Below are positions 40,001 through 46,278 of a DNA stretch of 64,000 nt, in pieces. Origin of the DNA: Strongylocentrotus purpuratus (Eukaryota; Echinodermata; Echinoidea; Camarodonta; Strongylocentrotidae); assembly GCF_000002235.5 (NCBI RefSeq), contig NW_022145534.1, positions 434,001 to 498,000 on the forward strand. Direction: 5' to 3'. The notes beneath the pieces were generated by a model. The model was not told the origin of the DNA, made no database searches, and saw only the letters and a program-made list of their open reading frames with translations. The stretch's first letter is position 1, and every line of letters begins with the position of its first letter. The position numbers and the translations under genes were made by a program.

Positions 40001-43000
40001 AACCCTATAAACCTGTGGCCAAGAGTTTAATTATTTTTCAGTTCCCCCCCCCCCTTATGCGCAAAGCGTGGAAGCTTTGACATTTCATTAAACTATTAGA
40101 GAAAGAAGACGATTCGTTGTACCGTTCCCGACTCTTAATTCTTGTCTGAATTCAGTTTCCGGCCTTTTCACGTTTCATTTAATTATATTAGAGAAAGAAG
40201 ACGATTCGTAGTACCATTCTCGACTCTTAATCCTTGTCTGAATTCAGTTCCCCCCCCCCCTCCCCTCCCACGCGAAGTGCGATAGCTTCGACGTTTTATC
40301 AACTTATTAGAAAAAGAAGACAATTCGTTGTACCGTTCTCAGCTCTTAATCCTTGTCTGAATTCAGTTCCCTCCACCCCCCCCCCCCCATCCGCCAGAAG
40401 CACAGAAGTTTTGACGATTCATTAAATCATTGGAGAAAGAAAGCGATGCGTTGTACTGTTTTCAACTCTTAATCCTTGTCTAAATTCCGTTGTTTCCTCC
40501 AGCGCGAAACACGGAAGCTTTGACGTTTTATCAAATTATTAAAAAAGAAGACGATTCGTTGTAACGTTCTCGCCTCTTAATCCTTGTCTGAATTCAGGTA
40601 CCCCTCCCCCTCTTGTGCGAAGCATGTAAGCTTCGACGTTTCATCACATAATTACTCTTAATCCTTGTCTGAATTCAGTTTCCCCCTCCCGCGCAAAGCG
40701 TGGAAGCATTGATGTTTCATTAAATTATTAGAGAAAGAAAAGGATTCGTTGTACCATTCTCGACTCTCAATCCTTGTCTGAATTCAGTTTTTCCCCGCCC
40801 GCGCAAAACGCAGAAGATTTGACCTTTCATTAATTATTAGGGACAGGAGACGATTTGTTGTACCATTCTCGAAAGTTTAGGGTTAGAGTTAGGGTTAAAT
40901 CAAGACCTCTTTTTAAAAAAAAGCCCCAATCTGTGCCGCAGAAAAAAATGACGCAGCCGGGAGCGTCATATCATAGTTTTGTGTGATTGGGTGAGGGGGC
41001 GTACCGACCAAGCGAGATTTTGCAATGTTGTATGCTGAAATTATGCATTCTAGAAAATCATTAAGCCCAATATGTACGTTCTTTCCGCTATATTTCTTTC
41101 TAGCTATATTTTTTAATTTCCTGGGGGACGTGTCCCCCTATCGGGCCCAGGATTGCTGCCCCTGTCCATGATTACTACCAACGTGAGTTCAAATACAAGC
41201 ACAAGCGAGTTGGTATGAGCTGAAGCCAAAAGAAGGGCAAAATAAGAGTTGTGAAGTAGCCCCTTAACCGTTTATTTAAAATTTGACTGTTCAGTATAAT
41301 TATAGCTTCTATTCAAAAGACATCCAAAATGTTGTGCCCTTTTCAAATTTCTCACTAAAAAGTGATGACCTTTGTAGCACGTCAGGGGATGTTTTTAACG
41401 TTTAACTTTGAATCCGCAGCTCAAGATTTTATGCAGCCAGCCCCCTCTATTCAATAACGTTTCCCAAGCCCTCTGGAATGACCCCAAACCTCCCAATTAC
41501 ATTTTCCCCCTTTTTTGTCGTTACTGTCACTTAGCACCATTTCCTTGTCTTCCCCCCTTCTCATCCGACTTTTCTCTCCCCCACCCACTCAGTGTTATCT
41601 AGGGTACGGGCAGGGGTGGATCTAGGAGAGTTCAGCGGTTTAACCCCACCCCCCCCCCCCCCCCTTGGGCGGCCAAGTGGGAAAAAAAGGGAAAACAGAA
41701 GGGGAAAAAAAAGAAGAAAAAAGTAAACAGTAAAACGACGCAAAATTTTGAAAATCCTGGGTCCGCCACTTGGTCAACCCCCCCTCCCCTTGGCAAAAAG
41801 CTAGATTCGCCCCTGACGCGCATGCATGTTCCCTCTCTTTGAAAGCACCCCTCTATCTCTGGTGTGTAAAGTCAGTACGGGCCGGATTTTTGTGTATTAC
41901 GGGCCGGACTTCATTGCGTGAAAAATACCCCTTTACCGGAGATTTTGGGAACACAAATTCAGTCCCCCCTCCACCCGTCCTCGGAGTGGGAGGGAGGGGG
42001 TGGGAGGGTGGGCTTTCTTCTTTTTCTTTTCTCCTTTTTTTCTCTTCTTTTCTTTTTTCTTTTTTTCCTTCCCTTTTTTTTGCGCCGCCAATACTCCGTG
42101 GCCGTTTCGGCCCCCCTGGATCCGCCACTGTTATGTTGTATGAATATATTTCTAATTGTAAATATCTTCTTATATCTCTTGAGGCAGCAGAATCTTAAAA
42201 CAGAACAAAAACTTATCCATATCATTGTATATACACAATCCATTAATAAATGGAATCTCTGGGGGTCATGAAAAAAACAAAAAACATGTGCCAAGCCCAA
42301 TCAGAGAGTGAGAGAGAGAGAGAGATAGAAAACACCTGGCAGTTAATAAATTATATATATACAGTCAATAATCAGAATTCTAAATACTAAATTCTACAAA
42401 AACAAGTTCCAAGTCTTTAACTCCTATCTTCGAGAACACTTACAGGCAAAGACGAGCTCAGCCGGCAAACTTCTCACTGACCCCACCCGGTTGGAGGCCA
42501 TGCACACGTACTCCCCGCCGTCTACTGTTCTCTCTGGGCTAGTGATGGTCAGTTGCCCAGGTGTGATGACCAGTCGAGCGTTAGTTGCCAGAGAGAGTGG
42601 AGCACCATCCTTAGTCCACGTGTAGGTGATTGGTTCATCACCGGTAGCACGACAGTGGAAGGAGACTGAAACAACATTGGATGCCGTATCAAAGATGGTT
42701 TCCTCTGGTTGCTGCATAAGGATAGGTCCCGTTTCTAGAGGGGAAAAAAGTTCAAAATTCTTTGTACCGTAGTTGTGTTCAACATCAGTTTGAATGTTTA
42801 AATTGTTCTTCAGCAAAGTACACTTTTATTGGTTAAAGAAATGGAAAGTATACATAAATTCAATCCATTACTTGTCCAACTTTTATAAAGCAGGTCTGGA
42901 CAGTGTTATGTTCTTATGACAAACTAAACATCTCCTTAAACGCATCACTGGTTTTAGTTGATAGTTATGCTCATGCACTCAGTAATACAATTTGGTTGAG

Positions 43001-43113
43001 AGTTCAGGTTTTAATACAGATAATTAGATTGCTGGAAAATTAGAAAGTTACTCACCTGCGTGTACAGCAGCGCCAAAGAGGGCGACACAACTCAAAACGA
43101 TCTTGTAAAACAT
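9947..43113 (-). CDS. Contactin-like GPI-anchored Ig/FnIII cell adhesion protein (19 coding exons)
   Basis: Contactins are axonal and glial adhesion molecules tethered to the outer plasma membrane by GPI. Joining the 19 exons listed separately (58, 291, 96, 207, 103, 200, 267, 279, 164, 124, 156, 144, 71, 232, 116, 187, 119, 184 and 122 nt) gives 3,120 nt with compatible phases throughout: 1,039 residues plus stop, the usual contactin length. Order: signal peptide 1-19, Ig1 20-116, Ig2 117-217, Ig3 218-318, Ig4 319-407, Ig5 408-500, Ig6 501-596, FnIII-1 597-696, FnIII-2 697-797, FnIII-3 798-898, FnIII-4 899-999, GPI signal 1000-1039. Family hallmarks are the CNPPPHYP-type stretch in Ig2, the PPGPPSGL linker after Ig6, and SNVGGGGG at the start of FnIII-2. 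All domain-boundary introns are phase 1. Two introns exceed 8 kb (31,294-39,628 and 12,462-20,878) and are full of transposons. Oddities are a missing first cysteine in Ig4 and a GC splice donor after exon 17. The vertebrate subtype cannot be assigned. Neuroglian/L1-type proteins are excluded by four rather than five FnIII domains and no transmembrane/cytoplasmic part. Confidence 0.93.
10792..10975 (-). CDS. Contactin exon 18: second half of FnIII domain 4
   Basis: Acceptor GCCATAG, donor GTGAGT, phase 0 to 1. It encodes VRYRTEGTFAPD, GLTYETTYLITVVGYSDGGNG, closing the last FnIII domain. Confidence 0.9.
11444..11562 (-). CDS. Contactin exon 17: first half of FnIII domain 4, with a GC donor
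   Basis: Acceptor TGTACAG, phase 1 to 0. It encodes PTGVRAVQSETGGDLTVNW and ends PLMGYK, paralleling exon 15. The donor at 11,438-11,443 reads AAG|GCAAGT, the standard consensus of the minor GC-AG intron class. No GT in the vicinity would keep the phase. Confidence 0.9.
12275..12461 (-). CDS. Contactin exon 16: second half of FnIII domain 3
   Basis: Acceptor CTCTCTAG, donor GTAAGA, phase 0 to 1. It contains LKYWSDD, GLEPSTRYTVMVAAYSGGGNGPDS. Its polypyrimidine tract is a CT microsatellite (12,464-12,524 on the plus strand as GA). Confidence 0.92.
12755..14779 (-). pseudogene. 3' part of the same non-LTR retrotransposon: endonuclease end and reverse transcriptase
   Basis: Continues from the segment at 20,236. 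It has LSGDFNLPEW (endonuclease catalytic D/N motif), a linker, KATGPDGIPALLL (RT fingers), FFADDTILYH (RT active site as FADD, 13,446-13,457), WMMALNQKKCQVI and AVRYVLNRYH near the C-terminus. Frames shift repeatedly. It is CR1/Jockey-like by motif and lies in contactin intron 15. Confidence 0.85.
14790..15005. repeat. Left subterminal AACGTT array
   Basis: About ten copies of a degenerate motif around AACGTTT with 15-25 base spacing, including AGAACGTTTACAGAACGTT, repeated near-identically at 14,802 and 14,985. Confidence 0.75.
16779..17553 (+). CDS. Possible spliced ORF inside the nested element (unrecognised)
   Basis: Two open blocks share a frame across a GTAAGT donor (16,940) and a TTCTCAG acceptor (17,373). 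Exon 16,779-16,939 encodes MPKLNAKSKSTSHF and PTHNSSKGSGFGK; exon 17,374-17,553 encodes LVQRLEEGQQQLKQLVQKLL, a short coiled-coil-like helix, then a DLREPFTKPVNT segment, ending at another donor-like GTAGAT. A CpG-rich stretch at 15,300-15,540 ending in GAG|GTAAGC could be its promoter and first exon. The layout resembles small proteins carried by some invertebrate transposons, but I cannot name it. Confidence 0.3.
17777..17955. mobile_element. 179-bp MITE with GGCCCGAATTCACAAAG ends
   Basis: Terminal inverted repeats begin GGCCCGAATTCACAAAG on both sides. Two perfect 16-bp palindromes GGTTTGAGCTCAAACC lie at 17,796-17,811 and 17,902-17,917, with a third partial copy. It lies inside the nested element. 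Confidence 0.8.
17956..19205 (+). repeat. Internal direct repeat pair in the nested element
   Basis: Sequence at about 17,956-18,110 (TGTGTGCTGCCAAA... CATAGACCC... GATTGTTCATGTGTT) recurs in the same orientation at about 19,024-19,205. Divergence is moderate. Possibly a duplicated fragment within the element. Confidence 0.6.
19717..20225. repeat. Right subterminal AACGTT/GACGTTC array
   Basis: More than twenty degenerate units such as GGACGTTCTAGACGTTC and AAAAGGTTTTCTGAACGTTC. The array is symmetrical in composition to the left one but longer. Confidence 0.78.
20236..20790 (-). pseudogene. 5' part of a non-LTR retrotransposon: endonuclease N-terminal region
   Basis: Reading on the minus strand gives LRFLNVNCQSI, an endonuclease/exonuclease/phosphatase-type opening, then IGTESWLSDGI and LRRDRP, characteristic of LINE endonucleases, then REEELKTDCEILW. 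The pieces lie in different frames, so it is decayed. It breaks off at 20,236, where a DNA element is inserted, and continues at 14,779. Confidence 0.82.
20879..20994 (-). CDS. Contactin exon 15: first half of FnIII domain 3
   Basis: Acceptor CTGCAG, donor GTAACT, phase 1 to 0. It encodes PTGVKAERASGTTINVSW and ends in LLGYK. The 8.4-kb intron that follows contains a LINE interrupted by a second transposon. Confidence 0.92.
21351..21440. repeat. CT-rich low-complexity tract in intron 14
   Basis: Simple CTC/CCT-rich sequence, downstream of exon 14 in transcript orientation (purine-rich in the RNA). Confidence 0.9.
21519..21750 (-). CDS. Contactin exon 14: remainder of FnIII domain 2
   Basis: Acceptor ATTTTCAG, donor GTAGGT, phase 0 to 1. 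It contains SYKVEWQK, LYTQYRVRVQARNGEGEGPFSE, the FnIII E-F-G strands with the family's N..G.GP.S ending. Confidence 0.93.
22292..22362 (-). CDS. Contactin exon 13: start of FnIII domain 2
   Basis: A 71-nt exon, acceptor TTTTAG, donor GTAAGT, phase 1 to 0. It encodes the diagnostic contactin FnIII-2 motif SPSNVGGGGG followed by DLRITWD. Confidence 0.93.
22937..23080 (-). CDS. Contactin exon 12: second half of FnIII domain 1
   Basis: Acceptor TTTTTTCAG, donor GTAAGA, phase 1 to 1. It has the FnIII tyrosine corner and end motif (DLDPFSLYSFRV-AVNRIGRGTPSEP). Confidence 0.93.
23592..23787. repeat. About 98-bp tandem repeat, just over two copies
   Basis: TTTTAACGAGAGAAACGAAA begins units at about 23,592 and 23,689, with a third start at about 23,774. 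Each unit ends in a GTGTTATAGTGGTG block. It lies in contactin intron 11. Confidence 0.85.
24624..24779 (-). CDS. Contactin exon 11: first half of FnIII domain 1
   Basis: Acceptor TTGTAG, donor GTCAGT, phase 1 to 1. It opens with APPGPPSGLSV, the conserved Ig6-FnIII linker of contactins, then LSWVPGTDNNSPI, the first FnIII tryptophan strand. Confidence 0.93.
26213..26336 (-). CDS. Contactin exon 10: second half of Ig domain 6
   Basis: Acceptor CAATAG, donor GTCAGT, phase 0 to 1. It begins SERDRGNLEI and carries the second cysteine in LRDGGEYTCVALT, completing Ig6. Confidence 0.92.
26896..27059 (-). CDS. Contactin exon 9: first half of Ig domain 6
   Basis: Acceptor TTGATAG, donor GTATTA, phase 1 to 0. 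The first cysteine is in TTLRCKAAHDESL and the tryptophan in YLWEHNGVEID, matching contactin Ig6 (C.A..D..L.LT..W..NG..ID). Confidence 0.92.
27313..27591 (-). CDS. Contactin exon 8: Ig domain 5
   Basis: A 93-codon exon, acceptor CTGTCAG, donor GTCAGC, phase 1 to 1. It begins with a contactin-like PPMF-L-P-E motif, with cysteines in VTVLCDVDAAP and GGTYQCTATN and the tryptophan in VTWQHDG. Confidence 0.94.
27693..27854 (+). mobile_element. ATAATGCCTCCGG repeat family, copy 1 (short)
   Basis: Begins AACTGGATGGAACTTCG and ends CATAATGCCTCCGGCTAC...GAGGCATAAAAA. It lacks most internal units. In contactin intron 7/8 territory, between exons 7 and 8. Confidence 0.85.
28037..28303 (-). CDS. Contactin exon 7: Ig domain 4 (first cysteine absent)
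   Basis: An 89-codon exon, acceptor CATGTAG, donor GTAAGA, phase 1 to 1. It has TPTWV at its start, the core tryptophan in YTWYRNGE and the second cysteine in DTAMYQCFASN. Where contactin Ig4 normally reads W-x-C-x-A, this sequence reads WNVEA, so the first half of the Ig disulfide is missing. The frame is otherwise open and the splice sites are good. Confidence 0.92.
28685..28740 (+). repeat. tRNA-derived SINE remnant (A/B-box-like)
   Basis: CACTGGTAGAGC resembles a pol III A box, and GGTCGCTAGTTCT about 30 bases on resembles a degraded B box. No cloverleaf is intact. Confidence 0.4.
28939..29138 (-). CDS. Contactin exon 6: second half of Ig domain 3
   Basis: Acceptor TTTGACAG, donor GTAGGT, phase 2 to 1. 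It has the core tryptophan in VQWVR and the second cysteine in QLEDAGSYLCYI, with the L.I..VQLEDAG.Y.C pattern of contactin Ig3. Confidence 0.93.
29544..29646 (-). CDS. Contactin exon 5: first half of Ig domain 3
   Basis: Acceptor TTGCAG, donor GTAAGT, phase 1 to 2. It encodes about 34 residues with the first Ig cysteine in VKFECFFYGP. Confidence 0.9.
29965..30830 (+). mobile_element. ATAATGCCTCCGG repeat family, copy 2, with about 150-bp internal tandem units
   Basis: Same ends as copy 1. Internally about four units of roughly 150 bp (CATACATAATGAGCCC recurs near 30,260, 30,410 and 30,560), each with a TGACCTTTGACC-type block, an ATCTAATCAGTTCATTGGCTC block and a GTTCT..GATAATGCGAT block. 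A 68-bp element is nested near its right end (30,741-30,808). Confidence 0.88.
30741..30808. mobile_element. 68-bp nested inverted-repeat element
   Basis: Starts TACCGTAAATCTCT and ends AGAGATTTACAGTA, so the ends are inverted copies. It interrupts the CCGG...CTTCGTAAC end that is continuous in copy 1. Confidence 0.75.
30856..31080 (+). mobile_element. tRNA-derived SINE next to contactin exon 4
   Basis: A-box-like AGTGGTTCATTCCC and a clear B box GGGTTCGAATCTC (30,902-30,914) are followed by a body of about 150 bp and a TTATCATTATCATCATT tail. The tail ends at the splice donor of exon 4. Confidence 0.7.
31087..31293 (-). CDS. Contactin exon 4: second half of Ig domain 2
   Basis: A 69-codon exon, acceptor CATGCAG and donor GTAATT, phase 1 to 1. 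It has the Ig core tryptophan in VNWFHEN and the second cysteine in DAGAYRCQVKS. The weak GTAATT donor lies directly against the tail of a SINE (30,856-31,080). Confidence 0.92.
31898..32271. repeat. Left cluster of GTAACRTAYGTTAC palindromes
   Basis: Copies at 31,898-31,911, 32,236-32,249 (one mismatch) and 32,258-32,271. Probable transposase-binding subterminal sites by analogy with other DNA transposons. Confidence 0.75.
32638..35658 (-). pseudogene. Decayed DDE-like transposase gene
   Basis: The parts in order are a basic N-terminus (MAKTWAEIQAAYRQRKRQ), a coiled-coil-like region, FLEREDNSRMCPGKKD, a middle region, MDFAENY, YWTDGPTSQYRN, and HGKGPCDGIGGTVK, then a C-terminal SH3/Tudor-like segment (WVAAVYDQKWYFGW). 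The acidic residues in the DFAENY and TDGPTSQ motifs are candidate catalytic positions of an RNase H-fold transposase; this protein type recurs in marine invertebrate genomes. The copy is dead: frame changes near 35,485, 34,950, 33,770, 33,290 and 32,870, a TGA at 35,199-35,201, and an insertion at 34,148-34,610. Confidence 0.8.
34148..34610 (-). mobile_element. Insertion splitting the transposase pseudogene (LINE 3'-end-like)
   Basis: Coding similarity stops at about 34,630 and resumes at about 34,146. The insert is AT- and purine-rich without ORFs. It has a small CAGCCAGAGGCTG hairpin like the 3' tails of LINE fragments elsewhere in the window. Confidence 0.5.
35779..36925. repeat. Right cluster of GTAACRTAYGTTAC palindromes
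   Basis: Full or near-full copies at about 35,779, 35,801-35,814, 36,570, 36,584 and 36,912-36,925, plus half-sites at 36,180-36,215 and 36,723. The spacing is irregular. Confidence 0.75.
37689..38198 (+). mobile_element. ATAATGCCTCCGG repeat family, copy 3
   Basis: Begins AACTAGATGGAACTTCGACTG and ends CATAATGCCTCCGGCTAC...GCATAAAAA. It has about two and a half internal units. Inside contactin intron 3. Confidence 0.87.
38705..38877. mobile_element. 173-bp Tc1/pogo-type MITE with TA target duplication
   Basis: Ends CAGTCAAACCTG and CAGGTTTGACTG are inverted and flanked by TA on both sides. Internal GGTCTTTGTAGACAGGT units repeat. Confidence 0.85.
39235..39560. repeat. 330-base purine (GA-rich) tract
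   Basis: Almost continuous AG/GGGA sequence, pyrimidine-rich on the contactin transcript strand. It starts about 70 bp downstream of exon 3's donor in the transcript. Confidence 0.9.
39629..39724 (-). CDS. Contactin exon 3: first half of Ig domain 2
   Basis: A 96-nt exon, phase 1 to phase 1, acceptor TTGCAG and donor GTCAGT. It encodes VDLFDPS followed by a GQGG-VTCNPPPHYPG stretch, matching the contactin Ig2 signature (EGQG..L.C.PP..YP). It is isolated in intronic repeat sequence with a long purine tract just downstream (39,235-39,560). Confidence 0.9.
39770..42135. mobile_element. Composite of 'GGATCC..CCGCCACT' interspersed repeats around the minisatellite
   Basis: Several fragments carry C- or G-runs joined to GGATCCAGG or TGGATCCGCCACT ends (39,772, 41,620, 41,760, 42,118). 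The stretch at 41,045-41,440 recurs inverted at 62,596-62,880, and 41,870-42,130 resembles 62,400-62,600 inverted. In contactin intron 2. Confidence 0.65.
40037..40873. repeat. Minisatellite, about eight units of roughly 80-121 bp
   Basis: The unit has GCGCAAAGCGTGGAAGCTTT, TTCATTAAATTATTAGAGAAA, GACGATTCGTTGTACC, then CTTAATCCTTGTCTGAATTC and a C-run. GAATTCAG landmarks at 40,148, 40,240, 40,359, 40,480 (mutated), 40,590, 40,671 and 40,780 give spacings of 92, 119, 121, 110, 81 and 109. C-run length varies most. Confidence 0.92.
42444..42734 (-). CDS. Contactin exon 2: Ig domain 1
   Basis: The acceptor is a pyrimidine tract ending CTCTAG and the donor is GTAAGT. The 97-codon exon is a whole Ig domain: a GP(I/V)-QP-TIF N-terminal motif typical of contactin/neurofascin Ig1, first cysteine in SFHCRATG, core tryptophan in YTWTKDG, second cysteine in GGEYVCMASN. 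Confidence 0.93.
43056..43113 (-). CDS. Contactin exon 1: start codon and signal peptide
   Basis: The exon reads ATG then a short basic N-terminus (MFYK), a hydrophobic core (IVLSCVALFGAA) and a VHA-type cleavage context, a classical secretion signal. It ends in phase 1 at a GTGAGT donor (43,050-43,055). The next ATG downstream lies inside Ig1, so this start is the only one that supplies a signal peptide. Confidence 0.88.
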
Positions 43114-43204
43114 TTTCACCCTCCTAAGCTGTGTATTTGATGAATCTTGTGATGATTTCAAGCTTTGTAAAGAGAGAAAACAGAAATCTAGTTAACAATA
43201 CATT

Positions 43205-43300
43205 AGAGCAGGCCTTCTCAACTGGCGGCGCACGCGCCACTTGTGGCGCTTGGAGTCAGTCGGAGTGGCACGCGGCTGTTCCAAAAAATTAAAAATTAAA
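43205..43300. mobile_element. hAT-like element end (remnant)
   Basis: CAGGCCTTCTCAACTGGCGG followed by CGCACGCGCCACTTGTGGCGC resembles the terminal region of common hAT MITEs. Only one end is evident. It lies just upstream of the contactin start codon. Confidence 0.4.
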
Positions 43301-44526
43301 AAAAAAAAAAAAATTATTTTAAAATTTAAAAACTCACCAAAATCAAAAAGTCGCAGTCGAAGTTGAGCCCAAAATGTAAGCAAGCCATTTTGTTTTTATT
43401 GATTTTCACTTGATTTTGACAATTTCTGTGTTTATTGCACCAAAATAACTACATATAAATCAACTTCCATTGTAGATTTTAGCCAGGAACTGTACTAATT
43501 ATTTCACATTAATATGAAATTATGATTGATGTTTTATGGAACAAAATGGTGTTGAAAATGCCACATCTGGGCCTTAAAAAAACCCTAAAATCCACTAGCT
43601 TCTGGGGTTTCGCCCCCTGGACCCCAACCGGTAATGGCTTGGTTGCTACGCTCCCTCGCAACACAGTTACCAAACATACAGGTTGGCACTTCAACCTCAA
43701 TAAACAAAAAAATTGGCATTTCTAATAAACTTGTTGAGAAGACCTGCATTAGAGGATCTGGAAATATATTAGATCTGAATAGTCAGATAAAAAAAATCAA
43801 CAAGCATACACACACAGATCCAAAACTTCAATACTTCTGCAAAAAACAATTCCAAGAAACTAAATAGTTATTGTATTACTGCTGGGTTATTTTGAAAAAC
43901 TTATTAAAATATTACATTCCTCACATAAATAAAGAACAATAGCATTAAACAACCATCCACACATCATATAATTTACACAGCAGTTGAAAATCCTATTTCA
44001 GCCTGGATGAAAAATAGAACTGCTTGTTAAATGGAGAGAGTGCTGATGCAAGTGTTTTCAGGTCATCATTCAGCCACCCAAGATGTGAGATATTATTGGG
44101 ATATAAAAAAAAGAGCCTGATAGATCAGAACTGGGAATGATTGCTATTACGGCACTCGTCTGCAGAAAATATGAGCGATCGGATAGATGCAGTAGGCTCT
44201 GTAGAAGCAGATACATGTATGGTCATACTAAATCAAACTATTAATGGTCCGTTTCCATCATGGAATATACCTCCTGCAGAGAGCCAGAAAATTGATCTTA
44301 TTTTTCTTTTTTCAATTTCATATCATTTGGTTTTATACAATGTGAATGATGAAAATAAAAGGGCCAAATATTGGAAATGTTTTGCCTCTTCTGTGAAGAG
44401 CAGTCAGTGCTAATATAGTGTTCTGATATATCTTCCCTAATAAGTATATGAATTGTAAAAACTAAGATACTAATGAATCTAAGGTGCAATAATTATTTAT
44501 TATTGCATGGCTTTGAGTATGATACA

Positions 44527-44725
44527 AGAATATATTGTTCGGGCTATGACAATATTGGACGAGTCAGAGACAAGTCCAATATTGTCATAGCGAGAGCAAT
44601 ATATTCTTATATCACATGAAAACAAGGCCATATAATATTATTATTATAATCTTTATCAGGCTGAACTAGCGAAATCACAAAATATGACTTACCTCTGTAA
44701 ATATGGCTTTGTTTTCATGTGATAT
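44527..44725. mobile_element. Double foldback (nested hairpin) element
   Basis: Stem 44,527-44,560 pairs with 44,574-44,607 (13-base loop), and a second stem 44,609-44,633 (ATATCACATGAAAACAAG...) pairs with 44,701-44,725. Confidence 0.8.
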
Positions 44726-45416
44726 TGATATCGATAGTTGAAGTTCCTGGATGACTTAGGAATACGAAAACAATATTCATCAGTCATCCTATACTGCGCT
44801 AAAGATATTAAATACACTGATTTATTGTACTGCTTGGAAGCCTTATATAGATAATAATATATATTATCTCTCTGAAAATGAATAAGATGAATTAGTGATA
44901 TTCATCATATTAATTATCTCTGCACTATACCAGCTTCTACACATTAAAAATATTTAATATTACCTCCTACTATCAATCCTTCAGCATAGAGCTCAAATCA
45001 ACAAGAAAACATGAGATACCATGACTAATATTCTACTCTCTGTCCCCAGAAAGAAGATGAGAAATAAAAAGGCAAAGCACCTCACTAATTGCAATATGAT
45101 CTGCCTTGAATTGACACAATGAAGATCATGTGTAAGATGAGAAGTGTAAGATGAGAAGTCTTTACTCAAGGTCTAGAAAAAGACCCACCATCTCTTTTTG
45201 GAGTTTGGCATAATTAGAAGCACCGAATATGAGCTGATAGATAGCATGGAACACCTGCATTACAAACTTGGCTGGGTGGTGTTTAAGTGATACTTGAAAT
45301 TAATACAACAATAGAACAATAGCTGCTGGCAGGGAAATGTACAAGGCCATGACATTGCTTCATGCCTTGAATGAAACTAACAAACATGTAAATGATGATG
45401 AGTTACTTCCTCATTA

Positions 45417-45579
45417 GGCGGTGTCACACAGAAAAATCCCTTAAAAAATCCCTTGAAAAATCCTTTCAAGGGTGAATTTTCCTGCTTCGTTATAGGATTT
45501 TTAATAGGATAATTGATGACAGACAGCAATTAAGAGGTTAACTAAAATTCAGATTTTTTGCCTCTGTGTGACACCGCCG
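45417..45579. mobile_element. 163-bp MITE with GGCGGTGTCACACAGA ends
   Basis: A perfect 16-bp terminal inverted repeat GGCGGTGTCACACAGA at both ends. It contains internal AAAAATCCCTT repeats and no ORF. Confidence 0.85.
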
Positions 45580-45625
45580 AATGTTAAATTTAAGTGCCAC
45601 GTTTGAATGACATGACTACCAGTAA

Positions 45626-46278
45626 TACCGTTTTCACACCTGTTTTTTTTTTTTGGGGGGGGGGGGGCGGGGGGGCTAAGAAGGTTTTAGCGCTGCAAGT
45701 TCCCGGGCTATCTTTCTTGTTTACACCTCTTTTTTCGAAGTGAGTTAGCTCCGCAAGCTCCCGGGCTAAGCTGGTCCTGCTCCCAAGTAGGGTTAGCGCA
45801 GCAATTGCGGCGCTAGCGGCGCTTAACCCCCCCAATTGCCGTGCTCACCTGTCAGGTGTGAAAGCATGAGCCGTTAGCCCAGGATATCTTTTGAACGATG
45901 GTGCACGCATGAATATTCAAGAATACCAACCATCACCCATGACAACAGCGAGGATCGGAGCGCGTGTTTTTTTGCAGTTGCATGCAGGTGTTCGCAACTT
46001 TGAAAATCTCTTCCTTCTGTTGTTTTAAAAGCTATATGTCTCCGACGATGATTCTTTCTCAAAAGAAAATGGCAAGCACAAAAACCATTTTATCCTTTTG
46101 AATCCTGTGGCGCCACATTTTGAAGAATGAAGTCGACTGTCAACTTCCGGTTGTGGAGTTGTAGAACTGCACTGCGCGTGCGCACAGGCAAGGTCATGTC
46201 CATCTTCTGAATATTCCGATAGTTCTAAGTTCGGGCTAAGGATAGCCCAGGTTATCTGAACCATGTGTGAAAACGGTA
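45626..46278. mobile_element. 653-bp element with TACCGTTTTCACAC ends
   Basis: A perfect 14-bp inverted repeat TACCGTTTTCACAC at both ends. The leading TA could be the target duplication. The interior is GC-richer than its surroundings with CCCGGGCTA repeats; no transposase found. Confidence 0.85.

Noticed and set aside
41770..42271. ORFs of 117-142 codons on the plus strand and an overlapping one on the minus strand
   Set aside because: They run through C/T-rich low-complexity repeat sequence present elsewhere in the window; no domain.
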